From Paenibacillus montaniterrae (GTDB taxonomy: Bacteria > Bacillota > Bacilli > Paenibacillales > Paenibacillaceae), in contig NZ_BOSE01000003.1 of the NCBI RefSeq assembly GCF_018403185.1, positions 310,001 to 374,000 on the forward strand: a stretch of DNA of 64,000 bases, in the 5' to 3' direction. Below, piece after piece: positions 43,314 through 52,389 of the stretch; position 1 is the stretch's first letter; each line of letters starts with the position of its first letter. Both the position numbers and the translations under genes were made by a program. The notes under the pieces are model-generated. The model saw only the letters and a list, made by a program, of their open reading frames with translations, had not been told where the DNA came from and did not search any database.

Positions 43314-44819
43314 ATGAAAAGCTTGAAAAAAGTGCGAATCATCGTGCTCATGACGTTTATGATGTCCTTGCTAGCTTCAACCGCCAATGCGGCTACGCCC
43401 TATGAAAGCTATACGATTAATTCACAAGGACAGGATATTCGTTCGATAGCAGGCTTTGTATACGAAGGCTCAATTACAGGTCTTGATCTGGAATCTGGCG
43501 CGCTCGTTCGACCTGAATCATTGTTTATTACAGCTGACGGGATGATTTACATAGCGGACGCGGGCAATAACCGCATCGTTCAGTTGAATAAGCAGCATCA
43601 ATATGTACGCACGATCGGCGATGCGGAAGGTCCAGGCAAGCTGAGCGAGCCGAAGGGTGTTTATGTGAAGGAAGACGGGACGATTTATGTCGCCGACACG
43701 AAAAATGGGCGGATCGTCATTTTCAATAAGGACGGACAATTCGAGAAGGAGTTTTTGAAGCCGGAAAGTCCGTTGATCGGCTCTACCTTCTCCTATTCGC
43801 CATCGAAAATTATTTTGGATAAGCGCGATTATATGTATGTTGTCAGCGATGGCAATACACAAGGGTTGATTCAGCTTGACCCAACTGGTCAATTTAAAGG
43901 CTTCTACGGTGCCAACCACGTGGGCTTCAGCTGGTCGCGCCTGTTGATTCGCTTAATTGCGACAGAGTCGCAGCAGCAAAAGATTGCGACGGTACGTCCA
44001 GCGGAGTTTTCCAACCTTGATATCGACAAGGAAGGCTTTATGTATACGACAACGATTGGCGAAGCGTTCAATCAGATCAAGCGCCTGTCGCCAGTTGGCG
44101 TCGATACGCTGAACATAGGCATGCAGCGTCAATATGGTGACTTCTACAGCGCAGGACCGTTTTCCATGCCGTCCTTCATCGGCGTTTCTGTTGATCAGAA
44201 CGGTATTATAACGGCGCTCGACTTGCAGACGAGCAAGGTGTTTCAGTACGACAAGCTGGGCAACTTCCTGTTTGCTTTCGGTGGAGTAGGCGAGCAGCGC
44301 GGCATGTTTACAACACCTGCCGATTTGGCGCAAACGGCTGACGGCGATATTTATGTCGTGGACCGCGGTCGCAATACGATCGAGGTGTTCCGCAAAACGC
44401 CATTTGCCGAGCTCGTGCAAAAAGCGTCAACCCTTTATGTTGATGGACGCTATGATGAAGCGAAGGAAATGTGGGCCGAGGTTATTCGTCTTAACAGCAA
44501 CTACGAAATGGCTTATCAAGCGATCGGCAAAGCATTGTACAAGGAAGAAAAATATAAGGAAGCGATGGAGTACTTCAAGCTGGCCAGCGCCCGCGGCGAT
44601 TACTCGATGGCCTTCAAGGAATATCGCAAGGAATTGATTAAGGAAAACTTTGCTGTCGTTGCGATTGGCATCATTGTCCTGTTCATATTGCTTCGCATTT
44701 ATATTCCGAAGCTGACAAGATGGCTGGCCCGCAAGGTGAAGGAAAAATCGAAGCAGCAGCTTAATGCAGGTGCGCAACCAGCAGTGCAAGCAGTGGCAAA
44801 GGAGGGTGAGACGGTATGA
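43314..44819 (+). CDS. NHL-propeller/TPR membrane protein
   Basis: 501 aa. Cleavable signal peptide (MMSLLASTANA). Residues about 60-365 form an NHL-type beta-propeller: repeats such as PESLFITADGMIYIADAGNN, PKGVYVKEDGTIYVADTKNG and PADLAQTADGDIYVVDRGRN. Two TPR-like helical repeats follow (about 370-430: ASTLYVDGRYDEAKEMWAEV, ALYKEEKYKEAMEYFKLAS). One TM helix (FAVVAIGIIVLFILLRIYI, about 443-461) and a basic cytoplasmic tail end it. Topology therefore places propeller and TPR outside. The role is unknown; a scaffold or ligand-sensing subunit of the importer is inferred from its place between permeases. It overlaps the Yip1 gene by four bases (ATGA). Confidence 0.85.
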   Translation: MKSLKKVRIIVLMTFMMSLLASTANAATPYESYTINSQGQDIRSIAGFVYEGSITGLDLESGALVRPESLFITADGMIYIADAGNNRIVQLNKQHQYVRTIGDAEGPGKLSEPKGVYVKEDGTIYVADTKNGRIVIFNKDGQFEKEFLKPESPLIGSTFSYSPSKIILDKRDYMYVVSDGNTQGLIQLDPTGQFKGFYGANHVGFSWSRLLIRLIATESQQQKIATVRPAEFSNLDIDKEGFMYTTTIGEAFNQIKRLSPVGVDTLNIGMQRQYGDFYSAGPFSMPSFIGVSVDQNGIITALDLQTSKVFQYDKLGNFLFAFGGVGEQRGMFTTPADLAQTADGDIYVVDRGRNTIEVFRKTPFAELVQKASTLYVDGRYDEAKEMWAEVIRLNSNYEMAYQAIGKALYKEEKYKEAMEYFKLASARGDYSMAFKEYRKELIKENFAVVAIGIIVLFILLRIYIPKLTRWLARKVKEKSKQQLNAGAQPAVQAVAKEGETV

Positions 44820-45430
44820 GTCCATTCGTTATGATCCATAAAATCATTTTCCGTCCATTCGACTTTTTTGAGGACATTCAAAGTCCAGGCATGGTGCGGA
44901 TCAAGCAAGCAGTTGCATTAATTATATGCGCCTATATCGCTCGCGTTATATCAATCTATTTGCTGGGCTTTTCCTTTGAAACGAGAGAAGCGTATCAAAT
45001 ATCGATTTTACAGGAAGCGATCTGGATCTTTATCCCGTGGTTTACATGGTGTGTAGCACATTGGGCGGTTGCGGCGATACTTGACGGGGAAGGCAAGTTT
45101 GTTGAAATTGTCTATGGCAGCGCCTATGCGCTCGTCCCTTATATCATTTTAATTATTCCGGTTACGCTTTTGACGCAGTTTTTGGCGCTTGATGAAGCGG
45201 GAATCGTAAATTTGCTAACCTACGGCATTTACGCCTGGGTAATCTGGCTGTTTCTGCTGAAGGTTAAAGTGCTGCACAACTTTGATTTGCCGAAAACATT
45301 GTTTATTAGCTTGCTGAGCATTATAGCGGTGCTAATTTTATGGTTCGTGTGCATTTTATTGTATGGTCTTGCTAATCAGTTTGTAAATTTCCTGCTGGAT
45401 ATTGTGAAGGAATTAAGACTAAGAGGATAG
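44816..45430 (+). CDS. Yip1-family integral membrane protein
   Basis: 204 aa with about five TM helices. It opens with the family-like cytosolic segment MIHKIIFRPFDFFEDIQSPG, then helices near 28-48, 67-87, 105-130, 138-155 and 163-190. Bacterial Yip1 proteins have no defined function. Start codon overlaps the NHL/TPR stop, and the DUF5696 gene begins 12 bp after, so it is inside the importer cluster. Together with the NHL/TPR protein it may form a membrane platform; this is inference. Confidence 0.8.
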   Translation: MSPFVMIHKIIFRPFDFFEDIQSPGMVRIKQAVALIICAYIARVISIYLLGFSFETREAYQISILQEAIWIFIPWFTWCVAHWAVAAILDGEGKFVEIVYGSAYALVPYIILIIPVTLLTQFLALDEAGIVNLLTYGIYAWVIWLFLLKVKVLHNFDLPKTLFISLLSIIAVLILWFVCILLYGLANQFVNFLLDIVKELRLRG

Positions 45431-45442
45431 GAGGACTGCGTA

Positions 45443-47824
45443 ATGAAGGTATCAAACATGAAGTGGAAAAGGCTGCTTACCGTAATGCTGCTTGTCGTTG
45501 TCCTTCTCAGCCAGTCGTCTGCGCTTCATTCACTGAGCGGGATTTATGCCGAGCGGGCTGATGAGCAAGGAGCAGAGGCTGAAGCAGCTGCAGCTGAGCA
45601 GCAAGCATCTGGCGCTGAGGGTGCAGAAGCGTCAGCAGCAGATACGGAAGCTGAAGCAGCAGGCGGTGCTGCTGCTGGAGCTGGAGCTGTTGCAGGAGCT
45701 GCCGGAGCAGAAGGCGAAGTGACGCTGTCGGATATTACGGCAACGAAGCAGGTGCTGCGCAATGAGCAGTTTACGCTATATTTGGACGAGAAAACGGGCA
45801 ATGTGCGTGTAGTTAGCAATAAGACAGGCACAGAGTGGCTGGGCGCGCCTCAGGTTCCGTCGACGCTGCCGCCTAACAACAAAAAATTTGTTGATTCACC
45901 GCTGCATTTGCGCTTTACCGAAGGCTCGGATATTACGACGACTTATTCGCTCAAGGATAGCACGACGGCTACCAGCTACAAGGTTGATGGCGATCGGGTC
46001 GTGCTAGATATTAACTTTGGAGCAGAGGGCATTGCACTGCAAATGATTTATACATTGACCGAGCGCGGCCTGCAGCTCGATATTCCATTTGAAAGTATTG
46101 TGGAAAGCGGTACAGCCCGCTTGACGAGCCTTGAGCCGCTGCCATTTTTCAATGGCGCACTGGAGACGGACACTGGCGCTATGCTTATCCCTGACGGTTC
46201 GGGTGCGCTGCTTCATTTCCGTACCAATCATGAGCAATACTTGAAGGGCTATTCCGAGTATATTTATGGCAATGATACAACGTTTTTAACGCAAACGCAT
46301 GATATGCTCGACAATGGCGTGAAACGCGCCAATACAGTTCGTGAGAGCATTGCGCTGCCTGTATTCGGCATGTATCGCAACGGGATTGGCTCGCTAGCCA
46401 TCGTGAAGGACGGCCAATATGAAGCGAAAATCAATGCCACTCCTGCGGGCATTCGCGCGATTCCGGTCTATCGCAGTGCCGTTGAATTTATGTATCGCAA
46501 AAACGACACGATTTTCATCGGCAACTCCGGGCAAATTCCGTATTTCCAGGGGCAAATGATTCCAGGAAATCGCAGTGCGGAATATGTGCTGCTGGAGCAG
46601 AAGGATGCGAATTATGTTGGTATGGCCAAGGCATATCGCGATTATTTAATTAAAGAGCAAGGTGTTGTGCCAGTTGCCGATCAAACGCCTAATTTGTCGC
46701 TCAAGCTGTTTGGCGGCATTCTGCGCGAGGAAATTATCGGCGACACTTTCATTAAGATGACGACCTTCAAGCAGGCGCAAGATATTATTAGCAGGCTGAA
46801 GGCGAGCGGGGTAAGCAATATTGTTGCGACGTATGACGGCTGGACGAAGAATGGCGTTTATGGTGCTCAGCCGCAGCATAAAGCAGCACGCCAGCTGGGT
46901 GGACAGAAAGGGCTGGAGAGCCTGATCAGCTTTGCCAATGAGCAGAACGTTCCGCTTTATTTGAAGGCGAATTACGTTAAGCCGTTTGAGCAAACGGGCA
47001 AATACAACGAGCGCAAGGATGCGGTGCGCGGCATGGACCGTGAGCTGCTGGTTGCTACGCTTTACTGGCCGAGTGACCGCTGGAGCCGCAACAGCTTCAG
47101 CTTCCATTACTTGAAGCCTGAGCAAGCGCTTAATAAATATGTGAAAAAGCAGGTAGATGATTTTGCCGACTTCGGCGTGGATGGCGTTCAGCTGCAATAT
47201 ATGGGCAAGCTGATCTACTCCGATGAGGATAAAGCCTCGATTACGGATCGTTCGGTAGCAGCGGGAGCCTGGATCGAAAGCATGCAGCTCATGAAGGATC
47301 AGGTAGGCTCTGTTGCGGTGGAATACGGCAACGCTTATGCACTGGGCATCGTTGACCGGATTGAGGATGCTCCGCTTTACCATAGCAATTATACGTATAC
47401 CGATGAAGCAGTGCCATTCTATCAGCTGGTATTGCACGGCCTGGTGCCGTATTATGCGGGACCGATCAATTTGCGCGAGGATGCAACGGTTGAATGGCTG
47501 AAGGCGATCGAATACGGTGCTTTGCCAAGCGCAGAGCTGACAGGAGAATTGAGCAGCAAGCTGCATCGTACAGCAGCAACGCGCTTGTTCAGCTCCTATG
47601 CTGATGATTGGATCGAACCGATTGCAGCGGAATTCCAGGAGCTGCAGCCAATGTATGAGGCGATTGCTGGTCAGCAAATGATGAACCATGAGCAATTGGC
47701 TGCTGGTGTTTTCCGCACAACGTACAGCAATGGCACAACGGTAATCGTCAATTACAACAATGAGGATGTAACGGTTGACGGCATTACGATCAAAAGCTTG
47801 AACTATACGTGGAATAAGGGGTGA
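45443..47824 (+). CDS. DUF5696 protein, possible extracellular glycosidase-like
   Basis: 793 aa. Signal peptide or anchor (WKRLLTVMLLVVVLLSQSSA), then a low-complexity Ala/Glu/Gly linker (about residues 36-90: EAEAAAAEQQASGAEGAEAS and similar). Next comes a mutarotase-like beta-sandwich (about 100-390: NEQFTLYLDEKTGNVRVVSN, LIPDGSGALLHF) and a TIM-barrel-like half (about 410-720: SGVSNIVATYDGWTKNGVYG, DFADFGVDGVQLQYMG, SVAVEYGNAYALG). The sandwich-plus-barrel layout resembles clan GH-D/GH101-type hydrolases, but I cannot assign catalytic residues. It belongs to the DUF5696 family by overall match and context; function unproven. GGAGG lies upstream. Confidence 0.78.
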   Translation: MKVSNMKWKRLLTVMLLVVVLLSQSSALHSLSGIYAERADEQGAEAEAAAAEQQASGAEGAEASAADTEAEAAGGAAAGAGAVAGAAGAEGEVTLSDITATKQVLRNEQFTLYLDEKTGNVRVVSNKTGTEWLGAPQVPSTLPPNNKKFVDSPLHLRFTEGSDITTTYSLKDSTTATSYKVDGDRVVLDINFGAEGIALQMIYTLTERGLQLDIPFESIVESGTARLTSLEPLPFFNGALETDTGAMLIPDGSGALLHFRTNHEQYLKGYSEYIYGNDTTFLTQTHDMLDNGVKRANTVRESIALPVFGMYRNGIGSLAIVKDGQYEAKINATPAGIRAIPVYRSAVEFMYRKNDTIFIGNSGQIPYFQGQMIPGNRSAEYVLLEQKDANYVGMAKAYRDYLIKEQGVVPVADQTPNLSLKLFGGILREEIIGDTFIKMTTFKQAQDIISRLKASGVSNIVATYDGWTKNGVYGAQPQHKAARQLGGQKGLESLISFANEQNVPLYLKANYVKPFEQTGKYNERKDAVRGMDRELLVATLYWPSDRWSRNSFSFHYLKPEQALNKYVKKQVDDFADFGVDGVQLQYMGKLIYSDEDKASITDRSVAAGAWIESMQLMKDQVGSVAVEYGNAYALGIVDRIEDAPLYHSNYTYTDEAVPFYQLVLHGLVPYYAGPINLREDATVEWLKAIEYGALPSAELTGELSSKLHRTAATRLFSSYADDWIEPIAAEFQELQPMYEAIAGQQMMNHEQLAAGVFRTTYSNGTTVIVNYNNEDVTVDGITIKSLNYTWNKG

Positions 47825-47834
47825 AGGAAGCAGC

Positions 47835-48704
47835 ATGAAGTTTAAAATGAATATGAGAATGAGACATATACTTGAAGGCTATTCCTTCATCAGTCTTTGG
47901 ATTGTTGGGTTTTTAGCGTTTATGGCCGTCCCGCTAGGGCGCTCCATCTATTATTCCTTTCAAAACCTGTCGCCCAGCAAATCGGGTCTGATTGCTGATT
48001 ATGTAGGAACGCAGCATTTCCGTGCGGCGTTTACGGTTGACGTTCAGTTTCTACCGCTGCTGCAGAGTACATTTACGAATATGCTGACGCATGTGCCGCT
48101 TGTATTGATTTTCTCAATGGCGAGCGCGCTGCTGCTTAATCGCAGTTTTCGCGGGCGAATGGTTTTCCGCGGCATCTTCTTTTTGCCGGTCATTATCGCT
48201 TCCGGCTCGACCTTGAAGAAGCTGATGGAGCAAGGGGCAGCGAATTTGCCAATCTTTATGGACTATGACCTATATAGTACGCTGCGGCTGTTTATTCCGA
48301 GCGACCTGCTTATGAACCTGCTGGAATATGCCGATGCCTTGACGATCGTCATGTGGGATGCGGGCGTACAGACCTTGATTTTCCTTGCAGGCTTGCAGAC
48401 GATTTCACCAGCTTTATATGAAGCTGCGAAATGTGACGGCGCGACCAAATGGGAAAGCTTCTGGAAAATTACATTTCCGATGATTATGCCTATGATTCTA
48501 GTAAATACGCTGTTTACGATGGTCAGCTCGTTTACACGTGCAGACAACGGCGTAATGGATTATATTAATCAACGGGTATTTGCAGACAATGATTACGGAT
48601 ATGCTTCGGCGCTAGGCTGGATTTACTTTGTACTGATCTTTATTATGATCGGCATCGTATTCCTTCTGTTTAGAAGAAGCTTATCCTCGATGGAAGGCAG
48701 GTAA
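47835..48704 (+). CDS. ABC permease 2A (MalF/UgpA type)
   Basis: 289-aa CUT1 permease. TM1 is ISLWIVGFLAFMAVPLGRSI and the EAA loop is LYEAAKCDGATKWESFWKIT with FPMIMPM after it. A stretch between TMs (YDLYSTLRLFIPSDLLMNLL) is longer than usual. Starts 10 bp after the DUF5696 stop with GAAGGAAG upstream. It starts the second permease pair of the cluster, so one transcript would encode two complete importers. Confidence 0.9.
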   Translation: MKFKMNMRMRHILEGYSFISLWIVGFLAFMAVPLGRSIYYSFQNLSPSKSGLIADYVGTQHFRAAFTVDVQFLPLLQSTFTNMLTHVPLVLIFSMASALLLNRSFRGRMVFRGIFFLPVIIASGSTLKKLMEQGAANLPIFMDYDLYSTLRLFIPSDLLMNLLEYADALTIVMWDAGVQTLIFLAGLQTISPALYEAAKCDGATKWESFWKITFPMIMPMILVNTLFTMVSSFTRADNGVMDYINQRVFADNDYGYASALGWIYFVLIFIMIGIVFLLFRRSLSSMEGR

Positions 48705-48708
48705 CAAT

Positions 48709-49689
48709 ATGGCGAATCCGCAAGCAATTGTAGACAAATTAAAGATGAGCGATAAGATTGATCCTGCTGTGAAGTTTTACACCATCAAAAAGAGCAAAAA
48801 TTTCGTAGGCAATGCGTTCTACTATTTTGTATTGCTCAGTCTGGCGTTCATCTTCTTGTATCCATTGCTCTATATGGTATCAAAATCACTGATGCAAACC
48901 TGGGATGTAGCGGATGCAACGGTACGCTGGATTCCGCATGAGCTGAACTTTCACAATTATCGAGTGGCATTCACTGAAATGAAGTATTGGCAGGGCTTCT
49001 CGAATAGTATGATCATTTCGTTTGGCAGTGCGCTGCTGCAAATTGTATCATGCTCGATGATTGGCTATGGCTTTGCCCGCTATCGCTTTCCGCTGTATGG
49101 GGTATGGTTCGTGCTATTGATCTTTACATTTCTTGTACCGCCGCAAACGATCGTCGTACCGCTGTACATGTTTTTCAGCGATCTTGGCTGGATCAACACA
49201 CATTTGCCATTTATTGTGCCGGCGGCTTTCGGACATGGCTTGCAAGGCGCATTGTTTATCCTGATCTTTATCCAGTTTTATCGTCGCATGCCTGCCGTAC
49301 TGGAGGAAGCGGCGCGTATTGACGGCGCAGGAGCTTTCCGCACCTACTGGCAAATTATGTTCCCGCTTGGGCGGCCAGCGATGATTACCGTATTTCTATT
49401 CTCGGTCGTATGGCACTGGAATGACAACTTCCAGCCGAGCCTTTATTTGCGCCTTCCGCCATTTTACAATCTGGCGCAGCGCATGAACGGCTTCTACGGT
49501 AAAGCAACGATGACGGCGGAGCAAATGAGCTCCAGTGTATCCTCGGGTGCAATCGGGATGGCGCCAACCGTATTGAATCAGATGATGGCCGGAGTCGTGC
49601 TGTCTGTTATTCCGATTCTGATTCTGTATCTGTTCGTACAGCGCTATTTTGTAGAAAGCGTTGAGCGTGCAGGTATTGCCGGCGAATAA
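48709..49689 (+). CDS. ABC permease 2B (MalG/UgpE type)
   Basis: 326-aa permease with an extended cytoplasmic N-terminus of about 40 residues (KLKMSDKIDPAVKFYTIKKS). EAA loop VLEEAARIDGAGAFRTYWQI. The segment before the last helix (FYGKATMTAEQMSSSVSSGA) is long and Ser/Met-rich. Ends in RYFVESVERAGIAGE. Four bp after permease 2A and 17 bp before the arabinanase gene, so all are likely cotranscribed. Confidence 0.9.
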   Translation: MANPQAIVDKLKMSDKIDPAVKFYTIKKSKNFVGNAFYYFVLLSLAFIFLYPLLYMVSKSLMQTWDVADATVRWIPHELNFHNYRVAFTEMKYWQGFSNSMIISFGSALLQIVSCSMIGYGFARYRFPLYGVWFVLLIFTFLVPPQTIVVPLYMFFSDLGWINTHLPFIVPAAFGHGLQGALFILIFIQFYRRMPAVLEEAARIDGAGAFRTYWQIMFPLGRPAMITVFLFSVVWHWNDNFQPSLYLRLPPFYNLAQRMNGFYGKATMTAEQMSSSVSSGAIGMAPTVLNQMMAGVVLSVIPILILYLFVQRYFVESVERAGIAGE

Positions 49690-49706
49690 AGTTTGTAGGA
49701 GGAGCA

Positions 49707-51272
49707 ATGAAAAAAACTTGGATCTATGCTGTAAGCTTTGCTGCAGCCGTAATGCTTGTTGCGGCTTGCAGCAAGGACGCGACGCCAGTTCCGTCGCCAG
49801 AGCCGCAAGAGCAGCAAGCTGAAATGAACGAGCAGCAGGATGATCAGCAAGATGAGGAGCAGGCTGCAACGCCTGCTCCAACAGAGCAAATAATAGAAGA
49901 GGGTACGCCTGTGTTTAGCAACGCTTCCGTGCATGATCCTTCGGTGATTTATGCAGATGGTATGTTTTATGTTTACGGCTCGCATTTGGCGGCTGCCAAA
50001 AGTCCCGATTTAATGAATTGGACGCTGATTGGCTCAGGTGTTGTTGACGGCAATCCACTTATTCCAAATGTGAAGGAAGAAATGGCCGAAGCGCTGGAAT
50101 GGGGGCAAACTGAAACATTTTGGGCCGGGGACGTCATCCAGCTGGCAGACGGAAAATATTATTTCTATTATAGTGTGTGCAAGGGAGATTCACCGCGCGC
50201 AGCGATTGGCTTGGCTGTAGCGGATTCTCCTGAAGGACCGTTTCAAGATTTGGGTATGTTTTTGAAGTCGGGAATGTGGGGACAGAAGAGCGAGGACGGA
50301 ACAATATATGATGCGACTGTCCATCCTAACGCGATTGACCCGCATGTATTTTTTGATAAAGAAGGCCTGTTGTGGATGGTATACGGCTCTTATTCAGGCG
50401 GTATTTTCATCATGGAGCTAGATCCGAAAACCGGACTTCCATTGCCGGATCAGGGCTATGGCAAAAAGCTGCTTGGCAAAAACCATGTGCGGATTGAAGG
50501 GCCATATATTCAATATAGCCCGGAGACGGATTACTACTATTTATTCTTGTCCTTCGGCGGGTTAGATGCCAACGGAGGCTATAATCTACGAGTTGCCCGC
50601 TCAAAAACGCCGGACGGACCATATGTGGATTCGATGGGCAATGATTTAATAGATGCACAAGGGGCAGCGGGAACATTTTTTGATGATCGTGCAATCGAGC
50701 CTTACGGCGTCAAGCTCGTCGGCAACTTCCTGTTTCGGCGCGAGGCTGGTGAAAGCGGAGGTGGCGTAGGCGCGGGATATATTTCTCCAGGACACAACTC
50801 CACCTACTACGACGAGGAAAGCGGCAAATACTTCAACATTTTCCATACACGCTTCCCGTATCGCGGTGAGGAGCATGAAATTCGCGTACATCAAATGTTT
50901 TTGAATGAGGATGGCTGGTTTGTGATGGCGCCTCATCGCTATTCAGGTGAAACGATAGGATCGTATACAGCAGAAGAAGTTGCAGGCTCTTATAAGCTAA
51001 TCAACCATGGCCGAGACATTTCAGCAGAAGTGAAAAATTCGGTAGTCGTTGAGCTGGCAGCCGATGGCAGCATTACAGGCGCGCTATCAGGAAGCTGGGA
51101 GCTTGGCGGAGAGCATAATGCATCCTTGACGATTGATGGAGTCGTATATCATGGTGTGTTTCTACGCCAATACGATGAGCTGACCAAGCAGGATGTTATG
51201 ACCTTCTCAGTTGTATCTGAAGCGGAAGGTACTGCCTTGTGGGGGAGTGCAGTAACGGTTAAAGCAGAATAG
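49707..51272 (+). CDS. GH43 endo-arabinanase lipoprotein (AbnB-like)
   Basis: 521 aa. Signal peptide with lipobox LVAACSKD, then a Gln/Glu-rich linker. GH43 triad: Asp in SVHDPSVIYADGMFYVYGSH, Asp in NAIDPHVFFDKEGLLWMVYG and Glu in RIEGPYIQYSPETDYYYLFL. The C-terminal beta-barrel (about 410-520: YTAEEVAGSYKLINHGRDIS) is the extra domain found in Bacillus AbnB-type endo-1,5-alpha-L-arabinanases, which also carry calcium near the active site. As a lipoprotein it should cut arabinan at the outer membrane face and feed the importers encoded just upstream. AGGAGG precedes the ATG. Final gene of the cluster. Confidence 0.88.
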   Translation: MKKTWIYAVSFAAAVMLVAACSKDATPVPSPEPQEQQAEMNEQQDDQQDEEQAATPAPTEQIIEEGTPVFSNASVHDPSVIYADGMFYVYGSHLAAAKSPDLMNWTLIGSGVVDGNPLIPNVKEEMAEALEWGQTETFWAGDVIQLADGKYYFYYSVCKGDSPRAAIGLAVADSPEGPFQDLGMFLKSGMWGQKSEDGTIYDATVHPNAIDPHVFFDKEGLLWMVYGSYSGGIFIMELDPKTGLPLPDQGYGKKLLGKNHVRIEGPYIQYSPETDYYYLFLSFGGLDANGGYNLRVARSKTPDGPYVDSMGNDLIDAQGAAGTFFDDRAIEPYGVKLVGNFLFRREAGESGGGVGAGYISPGHNSTYYDEESGKYFNIFHTRFPYRGEEHEIRVHQMFLNEDGWFVMAPHRYSGETIGSYTAEEVAGSYKLINHGRDISAEVKNSVVVELAADGSITGALSGSWELGGEHNASLTIDGVVYHGVFLRQYDELTKQDVMTFSVVSEAEGTALWGSAVTVKAE

Positions 51273-51333
51273 CGTGGAGCACAGATGTTGCTGCTCCGGC
51301 AATTGGCCCAGCCGATTTTGCGGCGGCGCAAAA

Positions 51334-51376
51334 AATCGCCCAGTCCTTGCGTAGTGCGCGCAAGGGCTGGGCGATT
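51334..51376 (-). terminator. Terminator of the Rpn-family gene
   Basis: 18-bp stem (51334-51351 with 51359-51376, one G-T pair). On the minus strand it is followed by GATTTTTTGCG. It may also stop rightward transcripts from the arabinanase, though no T-tract lies on that side. A further GGCCCAGCC at 51306 could pair with the same right arm. Confidence 0.75.
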
Positions 51377-51419
51377 GCAATGCAATAGATAGTGGGGAGC
51401 ATAAGCTAAGTCGGCCGGT

Positions 51420-52280
51420 TTATTGCTTCGCGATATTGTTCGAGGCGAGTGCTGAAACTTCCTCTTTAGAAAGCCCGCTTGCTTTTGCGATGGCATCAAC
51501 ATCGAGCCCCATTTCAAGCAAGTTTTTGGCAATTTCAATTGCTTTTTTATGCTCGCCTTCCGCCATGCCTTTTTCTGTGGCCCATTCGATCATAGAGGCT
51601 TCGTCATGCAAATACTTTTGACGCTCCTCATATAAGCGACGCGCTTCACGATCTTGGCTTAAAAATTCGAGAGTATCCATCGCTTTTTTCAAAGTAGGTT
51701 CGTTCATCTTGAGCACCTCCCAATTCGATTTGTCGGCTCCTTTCAGGAAAAGTAACCAGTTAATTAACCCTCCGTCTAGCGGAATGTGTTGATCATCCAG
51801 CTTAGTTAACTCCATAAAATGGACTTCGATATCATCACAAAGCTCCAATCCTGTATGATCCTCTCTAAGGTGAAATACATTGTGGTAGCGATTATTTTTA
51901 ATAAAAGAATAATTCAGAATATTAATCGTGACACATTTTTTTAATTCCTTATAAGTCTGCCCTTCTTGAAGTTGACTGGAATAGCGTTTACTCCAGTAAT
52001 ATAGTGTCCGTTTCTCTATATCGTATTTATTGAAAAGCTGCATCTCGATGTTAATTAGTTTACCCTCAATCGTTTTTGCCCAAATATCAAAAATAGATTG
52101 TTTATCTAGGGGAGTGTCCTTCTCGGTATATGGGTTGAGTAATACAATTTCTGTCAGAGGCGGTTCGTTAGACTCGGTAAATGTTCGATTTAAGAATGCA
52201 AGCAACACATCTTTATTTTCCTCGCTGCCAAAGATTCGTTTGAAAACAAAATCATTTCGAGGATCGAGCAAATCTGACAT
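51420..52280 (-). CDS. Rpn-family PD-(D/E)XK nuclease / putative transposase
   Basis: 286 aa. Rpn (recombination-promoting nuclease) family: opens with LLDPRNDFVFKRIFGSEENK, has the PD-(D/E)XK-type core in FDIWAKTIEGKLINIEMQ (Asp ... Glu-x-Gln), followed by KRTLYYWSKRYSSQLQEGQT. The C-terminus has the family's helical tail (EHKKAIEIAKNLLEMGLDVD). Related Rpn proteins cleave DNA and raise recombination; many copies are domesticated. Start uncertain: ATG at 52280 lies 12 bases after GGAG; ATG 52289 and TTG 52292 are closer. Single gene, AT-rich, with TATAAT upstream on the minus strand. Confidence 0.85.
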   Translation of the reverse strand: MSDLLDPRNDFVFKRIFGSEENKDVLLAFLNRTFTESNEPPLTEIVLLNPYTEKDTPLDKQSIFDIWAKTIEGKLINIEMQLFNKYDIEKRTLYYWSKRYSSQLQEGQTYKELKKCVTINILNYSFIKNNRYHNVFHLREDHTGLELCDDIEVHFMELTKLDDQHIPLDGGLINWLLFLKGADKSNWEVLKMNEPTLKKAMDTLEFLSQDREARRLYEERQKYLHDEASMIEWATEKGMAEGEHKKAIEIAKNLLEMGLDVDAIAKASGLSKEEVSALASNNIAKQ

Positions 52281-52389
52281 CTTATACATCAACTCCGTTT
52301 CTTTTTATTATACCATTATTTTGTGATATGCTAAGCTAAGAAACAAGCTTATGGCAGGTACATTTGAACAAGATTTAGGAGGTTTCTTC

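Noticed and set aside
46646..47836. 396-codon minus-strand open frame opposite the DUF5696 gene
   Set aside because: Long, but it mirrors a well-supported coding frame, is rich in His/Cys/Ile in a way typical of antisense translation, and has no ribosome site.
51420..52280. Active insertion sequence
   Set aside because: The Rpn-family protein is transposase-related, but no terminal inverted repeats or target duplications were seen around it.
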